Source of the DNA: Branchiostoma floridae
Lineage: Eukaryota; Chordata; Leptocardii; Amphioxiformes; Branchiostomatidae
Length of the DNA stretch: 64,000 nucleotides
Assembly: GCF_000003815.2 (NCBI RefSeq)
Contig: NC_049981.1
Coordinates: 21,973,512 to 22,037,511, forward strand
Direction: 5' to 3'
Positions 35,901 to 44,900 of this stretch are shown here, piece by piece. A program made the translations under genes and the position numbers. The first letter of the stretch is position 1, and each line of letters begins with the position of its first letter. A model generated the notes under the pieces. It worked only from the letters and a program-made list of their open reading frames with translations. It was not told where the DNA came from and ran no database searches.

Positions 35901-38900
35901 TCCTACAATAGAGGTTATTAATGAGCTATCAATAACTGATAAGTTTTGATTACATTTTGAAGGACAAATCAAGGTGAACAGCACCATTGACAGGGAATAC
36001 GGTCAGTGGCTCAACTTCACCGTGACAGCAAAAGATGGTGGCAACCCACCCAAGTCAACAGACAAGTCTTACAACTGGAGGGTTTCTGACACCAACGACA
36101 ATGATCCAAAGTTTGAGCAACCATCATACAGTGGGGAAGTGTCCGAAAATGCAACAGTGGGAACATCTGTGTTGACCGTGACAGCAACCGACGCAGATTT
36201 TGGACAATTTGGAGCTGTACGATACTCTCTTGTTCCAGTGGATAGCAACTTTACTATCCATCCAGACAGAGTAAGTATTTGGGATTGAACTCTTTTCTGT
36301 ACCTAGCCACAAACAGTATTTTTCACCTGAAAACCATCCCTGTCACATATAGGCCATACTTTGTACCTTGTACAATTGTTGTGCAATAAAGTTATTATTG
36401 TAAGCAAGGCTCGGGCGATTGCCACAGAATCGTCGTCCGATCAATTTTCGCCAAATGTGACAGGGGTATAATTTTACAAGGCCTTTTTTATTCAATTGTA
36501 TGGATAGAATTATTTATAGTATCTTCTTGTGTTACAGTGTTGCTGGTATGTCAATGTTGAAAAATATTGTTTCTTGGTCACTTAATGATGAACCTGTTCA
36601 TCTACAGGGGGAAATTTCAGTGGACGGCAAGCTGGATCGTGAAATGGAGGAACAGGTTACCCTGACAGTCACAGCAACTGACAATCCTGGAGGGAGTGAA
36701 AACAACCAGCGGGAAAAATCTGTGGAGGTGTGCCTTTCTGTATATCACCAGGTCCTGTTATATGTGTAACTTTGGGGGGGGGGGGGGGGCAAGCACCACC
36801 AACTGAAAGGTCTAACTGGTCCAGACCTTTTAGCCTACCAGTTAGTGTATTGGCTTTGGGAGCTGGTGGGNNNNNNNNNNNNNNNNNNNNNNNNNNNNNN
36901 NNNNNNNNNNNNNNNNNNNNNNNNNNNNNNNNNNNNNNNNNNNNNNNNNNNNNNNNNNNNNNNNNNNNNNNNNNNNNNNACACAAATCTGCTTTATTTTT
37001 CCTTCTAGGAATGTATAAGAAGTAAAGCCAAGATGGCAGACACAGTATAGAGAATTGCTTACTTTCATTCCAACACAAAGATAATGTAGGGACTTACCCC
37101 TAAATTTTCGGTTGATCTCCGTCGACCTTGTTCACAGAATGACCCTTTCTCACTCCAGCAGTGACGTCAGGAAGACACCACTTTTGCAGGAGGGGGTCAT
37201 AAATATCAGAAATGGCATACACAGTTTAACACAGTGCCACAAAGGCATGCAGTTTACTGGGTATGCAATACAAATAAACAGCATGGACATGTTCTTAGCA
37301 AAAAAAGGGTTTGAGATTTGTGCAGCTTTACTAAGGTATCCAAAGTGGATATTGTTGGGCATTCACTAAAAAGACTATCTGATGTCATTCATTTACCAGG
37401 CAAATAAAAGTGCTAACATCAACATGTATATGGTATGTATATCTTTCAGATCTCTGTCATAGAAGCACATCTTCTTCAGCCCAGATTAACTCTATGTTTC
37501 AGGTGACTATAAAATTGCTGGATGTAAATGATGAAGCTCCGACCTTCTCCCAGAACATTTACACTGAGTATATCCAGGAGGATGAGGTTGCAGGAACTTC
37601 CATCATCACTCTCCAGGCAGTGGACAGAGACTCAGCTGGCCCCAACAGTCAGATAGAGTACACCATTTTGGCTGGGAATGAAGGTAAAATTCCCTGTTAT
37701 GGTAGATAGTTACCAGTCCTATAAAAGCGTGTAACTTTGTGAATAATGAAGACTTCTTTTCATGACACTGGTTGGTATCTTAACTCTCTGCACCAGTGTT
37801 CAAATTGTCTTATACAAATGGGAACAGTGCAGTCTAAATTCTACAATGATTTGACTTTGAGTTCTTGGTTGTCTACATGTAGAAGATGCTGATAGAAATA
37901 AGACACTATTGTACTGAACAAAAAATAGACTGATATCTGCCTCACCTATAAGTATCAAGTTTGTAGGGTAAGTAGAATTTTTCTAAATAACTTATTGTTT
38001 ATCTTATTTCCAGCTGGAGTGTTCACAGTAGGTCGTGATTCAGGGATCATGACAACATTAAAACCACCAGGACTGGCTCCTGGACAAGATATTAATGTGA
38101 CAGTACTGGCTTCCGACAAGGGCAGTCCTATTAGGTCCAGTACCACCATTGTTAGGGTCAAGATCCTCGACACCAACGACAATGCACCAATCTTTGTCTA
38201 CCCTGCAGCCAATGCCTCAACAACTGTCCTCGAGGTAAGGAGGATGGCCGATGGTTTTCTCCAGTGTAAAAAAAAATTAAAAACCTTGTAAGAAAATCAG
38301 GTAGCAGTATTCTGAAGTTCATTTATGGTCACACCATGAAGCTGAAGCAACATTCTTCTAAAAGTTCTATATTCATTTCTTAATCATCTCAATATCTATG
38401 TGAATCTGCAAATGATGATTGACCCAAAGGGGGCTCAAAAATTCATTTTTGGGAGTAGGTGCATCTTTAAGTCACCGTTAGCAGTGACATCTATTTGTAA
38501 GTACATAAACAATGTCAGAATTACCCTGGATGGTAACGGAAACATTGATCTTAAACACTTATATGTACAAAGTGCTTTGTGATCCATGTGGCTTCATCAT
38601 GTGACTTGCCAACCGGATTAAACCACTCACTGACGTTATTTCTGTAGAACGAGCCAGTTGGTACCTTTGTGGTGAGAGTGCTTGCCACAGACGAGGATGA
38701 GGCACAGAACGGGAACGTGACGTACTATTTTGACCCCAGCGATGAATACAACGGAGACAGGGCTAACTTTACCCTGGATCCCATCAGTGGTAACCTCACA
38801 ACAAAAGTTGTCCTGGACCGAGAGGAAAAGGCACAATATGTGGTAAGTACGGCTGCAGTGCTACCAGTTGCTATAGCTCTTATAGTTTGTCTTAACAGTT

Positions 38901-41900
38901 CGCTGGAGATGTTGGCCTTGTACGGGGTGTACTAATCCTGTTGCCCACACCTCTCAGATCTCATTCTGTTTCAAGTTTGACAAACACAAACAACAATGAG
39001 ATTTATATCTGTGTGCATAGCTGAAAAATAACTTCATTTTGCCAACCGACCTGCCTTGCCCAAAGTTTCCAATACCTTGCTGACAAATCATGACTTTTTT
39101 TAGGTAGCTTATGACATTCTTAGTTAATTTTTTTTCTGCTTACACCCTCTCTTGTTTTGCAGCTGTACATTCAAGCTAGGGATGCAGGCTTCCCCCCTCT
39201 GACAGGGGCAACTGTGATAAGAGTACATGTGGGGGATGTGCCCGACACTGATCCTGTTTTCAAACCTCAACTGGATCCTGTGGTAAGTATTTCTTTCTTC
39301 CTTTCATCTCCATTGTCATTTCTAATCCACAAATTGCAAAAAAATAGATTGAATGAAACTTAAGTACAGTAGAAGCCATTTAATTGTGATGCGCTTTTTA
39401 GCAAAAACTGCCAAATTGCAAAGAATTGTGAAATCCCAAACAGTTTCCAATTGTATATCAAACCTCATGTTGGAAAGCCCAAACTGGCTAATCGGGGGAA
39501 AAAAATTGGAAATGCAACACATTGCACCAAAAGTATGCCAAGAATTGTCAAGAATGAGCCGACAACAACTTGTACAAATACAATACTGCCAAACAGATCA
39601 AGGTGGTGTGTTTTAAGATGCAAAAGAGGTCAGTTTCTTTTGAAATTTACGTTGATAGCTCCGGTTTGTATGTAGACACAGTCACTAGACCTGTCCATGG
39701 TGCTGAAACTCAGGTGCCTTTTGCAGGTTTAAGGGGAAGGACTAGCAGCCCCTTCCTGTAAAAATACACACCTCTACAGAAACAGCTAGGAAACTTGATG
39801 ATTACTGTGGCACTAGGCAACACACTGTGAACAACATGAACAGCTTAGGCCAAGAAAAGACAAAAAAACCTGCCGACCCTAGACATTTTTTGAGGGGTCA
39901 TATAGCTTCCTGTTAGAATTTTTATTCAGCCTGCTTCCTATTGAAGTAAAAACACTAATGAAGGCTATAAGTATCTATTATACACAAAGCTATAGTTTGA
40001 CATTGAAAGATAAGAGTCATCATGTATTTCAGTTTACTTTGCTTAACTGTATTGTAACATGTATCAACAGAGTTTGGGGCAGCCTAAAAAATTAAAAGAA
40101 AAAAAGATAATCCCTACCTACCGACCCTATTTTTTTCAGGACTGAAACAGGAAACACAACATTTTTTTTCCTACGACTTATCTGTTTTGTATTGTTCCTC
40201 AGACAGGTGAAGTTGTCCCCCAGACGTTGACTGTTGGTGAGAACCTCGTCCCCGGAACTGTTGTTGGCTTTGTGCTGAACGCTTTCGATGCTGATGAGGG
40301 AGCTACAATATTCTACTACATTGTTGGTATGTAATTATAACACACACACTTGTATAGAGTTGATATGATGAACTAAGAAGTATAGAAATAAGATAGCACC
40401 TTATTTTTGTAATTTTAGTTCAAAGGACCAAAATGTTTAAGATCATACAATGTTTTTTTTTTAAATCCTCATGAAAACTTTGACGTAACAAGGAAAAATC
40501 ATGTATGTAAAGATTGTACTGTTTGTTTGCTTTGAGGAGATCCTGCTGGAAACTTTGACCTCAACAATGGAAAATGAGAATCATGTTTGTTAAGATTGTA
40601 TGATGTTTGTTTGCTTTCAGGAGGGGATCCCAACGGATACTTTGACCTAAACAAAAACACAGGAGAAATTAAAACAACAAGAACATTTGACAGAGAAGCA
40701 GAGGCAAGCTACACCCTGGTTGTAAAGGCCAGTAATAATGCGAGTTACAGCGTTCCAGGTTAGTGCACAGTTTCCTTATGAATGTTCAACTGTGATGGTA
40801 ATCAACATTTTAAGAAGTTTACATGATATCTGAATGAACAAGCTTTCAACCAGTCCTCTGGTCTGTCTCTGGTCAAATAAACTTGTTGGCATATGAATTT
40901 CTTATGATAATTCACAGTTTACGGCTATCATGGGAAAACGTAAAAAGAAAAAAAAACAGCATCATATTTATATTATTGTATTATTTAGTTTTGCTATGTT
41001 TCAGCACGATCTCATTGGGACTGCTAGTAGTTCACAAAAGACGAACCTCTTATATGTTCCAACAGGTGGCAGCAGGAGACGGAAACGGGACATTGCATAC
41101 GACCCAGCAGATCCGACGTTACAAGAGGTTATCATTGAAATTGGAGACCAGAATGACGAACCTCCAAGGTTTACCAAGAAAGAGTATACAGCAGGTAAGG
41201 CAGCTGTAACTGCACAATTCTGGTGATGTTACAACTTTGAGTAGGAATGTAGACAAGAAGGACATTTTCTTTGCAATACCGAATTCAGAATTCGTGTAAC
41301 CCTCTTCATACCACACGAAAAAATCAAGAAAAGCAATTGCGCAAAACTTGGTCACCTTGCTGCAAATTACGTTAATAAGATGCGTCCATGTAGGTTAGAC
41401 ATCCAGGTAATAAGATACACCAAAAAGTAGTTACTCAAGCAACTGAATATGATGGTTTTCCATACAAATTACAGGAAATCAAAATAGACTGCCTATGCCA
41501 TTTGAAAACGAGGCTAGCAGGTCCTCACCTTCAATCTACCACACCAAGAAACACCTTTCTCCATTGTTCCAGTTGTATGTCAGGCATTATATGTACAACA
41601 TTTGAATCTTCCGTCTTTCTTCATTCCGTTCAGGTATCACAACAGAGTTCAAGTTTGGAGATGCTGTAACTGTGGTGACGGTGAGTCATTCACAGATTTT
41701 ATTCTTCCGCTGAATTTTCCTAATGTTCTGTGTTACCCTAAGTTTTTATTCTTATCTACGTTAAACTTTGTGTCTGAAATTTACAGTCAAATCATCAATT
41801 ATTGAGATGAATGAAAGATTCCCAAATATTCAAATGAGTTTGTTGTGCTCACTTTAGGCCATTGACCCCGATGCTGGCAACAACAGTGTGGTGACCTACA

Positions 41901-44900
41901 CCATCACCCGCCAACTCTACTTTGACAGAGACAGTGAGGGAAACCTCATGTCCACACCAAAAGATGCAACGGGAACCTTCAACATTGAGTCAGACACAGG
42001 CCAAATTGTGACGGGAAAGGTGTTCAGCAGTGATGAGAAGGGGTACTACACCTTGAACGTCTCTGCAAGGGACATTGGTGGCCAGAGTGACAATGCCTCA
42101 GTTGAAGTGAGTTTAAGTACTGTAGGATTAACTCTTACAGTTAGACGGGCAAAGGTTAGGCGTGATAGGTCGTTCAGTGTAATATAACAAGCTGCTGTTA
42201 TACAGTGTGCCTGCAAAGCTGGTGATTGACACTGAATGGTGGGTATACGAGCTATGTAGATGCAAAAAGTGCTTGTGACACCAATGGCTCCAAACTGAAA
42301 CTGTGTTACATTTCCTATATTCAAAAGAGTATTACTACATATGACATATTTTTTAAACACCCATCTGATGTTAGTGATCATTTAGCCTTACAAATCATAC
42401 TAAGTCTTCCAGTTCTTGTACATCAAAATTATTCCAAGACATTACTGTAAATAAAAGTGAACACAGTAGATGGGTTGAAAACTGACACCCTGGTTTACAA
42501 AAAATATGCTTTTGAGTACCAGCTTCCATGATGTCCATTCACATGATGTCCAGTTGAACTTGATTTTGAAAGTAGATTTTTTTTGTTAAGAGACTAGTTT
42601 ACAAGATACAAGAGAAACAGAGAGAAACAGTTTTGCTTTACATGTCCAAAAAAATTTAGTCCCTCTTGCATAAACCTGTCTGTAAAAGGGGAACTTTTTG
42701 CAATTGTTGTCTTTATCTTGAATTTTTGTGTCCAACACAGATCTACCTTCTGCGTGAGGACCAAAGGGTGAAGATTGTGTTCCAGAGGACTCCTGATGAA
42801 GTTAGAGCATTCAAGGATGAATTTGCTGCGTAAGTATATTATAGGTTTAGCTGTCAAACAATGAATTCAATATTAAGGTTCAAATTTTAATGTATAACTT
42901 ATGTGCAGATTATTCATAGATAAGTAACTGTTACAGTACATTTATACTAACAAGATAAAAAAACACAGAACATTTCGTAACCTCAAAACTGAATCATAGC
43001 ATATAGGAAATCCTAGATACTGTGAATCATATTAGAATATTTGTGGTGGTTTTGCGTTTGCTATTTTCACGTTGAGAGTGAGGTGCTGTCTTGTAAGATT
43101 GTTTTATTATGGTTGTTTTCACCCAAACTTGAAATACTCAGTGAAATTCAATATTTTTTTCTACTACTGAGTCTGTACAAACTTCAAAAATATTTTCAAC
43201 TTTTACAAGTTATTATATGTGTATTGCAGGCTTCTGTCCAACATCACTGGGGCCATCATCAATGTAGATGACATCCAGTTCCACACAACTGACGACCAAC
43301 AAACAGATGAGTTGAGGTACATGTAGTAACCCATGTCTCATCTGTATACATGCACACTGTGTTTTATGTAATAATTTCTCTTCAACGTGAACTGGATAAG
43401 ATACGGATATTACTTCCTGTTGTCTTGAGTGACATCCATCACTCTTCCTCAGGTTCACTAGAATGAACTGGCAGAACAATCAAGATGCAGCATGCAAAAG
43501 ACTTGTTAACCAGTTCATGATAGAATACCTTAAAGTTTGAAAATGTGTTCAAGATATAGGCACTTTTTGCATAGAAGCTTTTAGTATTTAACAACATTAT
43601 GTAACTATATGCAGGAATCTTCCCTTGAAGCCATCATTTTGTAGAAATAAAGCACTTGACTCATTGCTAACCATTATGTCAAATGTTATCTTTACAGGAC
43701 AGACATGTTCATCCATGGAGTTGATAGAACAACTGGCCTCATCATGGACAAGGAAAGACTCATCGAGTAAGCTCCATTTGTTTGTTTGTTTAATTGAACC
43801 TTTGTTTATTCATGAAAGCTCAAAACATACATACAAAGTGACAGTAGAGAGCAAAGAATAGGACTTAATTCCTTATTACAGTCTTATACTTTGCTAATTG
43901 TTCCCTGTGTTGTTCCACAACTGTGACATTCTGTACATAGTTGTGTACCTACTGTACGTAGTAAAATACCCGTTATCCTTCCAGGCTAATCGACGCAAAC
44001 TATGAGTTCTTGGTGCGTCTTCTACGGGACTACAACGTGGTTGAGTACCAGGTAGCCGTGCCACAAGTGCAGGACGTGACCTACGATAACCTGATCATCG
44101 CGATTGCTGCGATGGCCGGCATCCTGGTCATCAGCATCGCTCTCATCGCAACGGTCTGCGTCTGCTGGACAAGCAGGTGAGATCTCACTTAGATATATAA
44201 ATATTCCATATTTGGTGCTAACTACCACAGCAAGTCCAGGTGCAAAGATATGATACAAAACGTGCTGCTGCAGTACCAAGGTCAACCAACAGGGGGCCCA
44301 AAGTCGACCTACACCATCACCAACCACCCACCTATCAAACCACCATTGCAAACTTTCCAGCAGTTCTTGAGATATATCCCAAATAACCTCCAGAGTGAAA
44401 ACAATATGGTATAGCAATACTTCCATCTTCATAAGTACTAATTTAAAGAAAGACAAAATATAGGGTAGTTCAGAGAAATGGTCATAGTTCCAGAAAAGAC
44501 AAAGCAGACGGCAAAATTGATGATTTGAAAAAGATGATTTGAATAAACTCCGCTTATGTTTTCAATAGACCAATACCCCCAGCAGTATTACAATAGGCCA
44601 ATTAAGTCGTTTTTTGGGAGGGACAACAAAGATTGGGGTCCCATGTTTGGCACGTTAAAGTGAAGGGCTAGCAACCCCTCCCTGTAGAAATATACCCTGC
44701 TTCTGAAACAGCAAGGAAATTTGCTGCCATAAGGCCTAATCAAGGAGGTTAAAAATCTTAACCTTTAACCTCCTTGGCCTAATATAAGGGTCTGGATGTA
44801 CAAATGACTAAACAAACTGAACAAAATAGTTCATGTACAGTCATTACATGTCAGTCACACATGAGTGGCAGCTGCCCGCAAGGATTTAACCTGATATTAC

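Noticed and set aside
36871-36979. A missing cadherin exon in the N gap
   Set aside because: Exons 22 and 23 join in phase and complete EC10, so nothing is missing from the coding sequence.
40541-40600. Additional coding exon between exons 27 and 28
   Set aside because: Cadherin-like residues, but the acceptor is GAG instead of CAG and the frame does not reach a donor. Treated as a degenerate duplicate of the exon 28 start.
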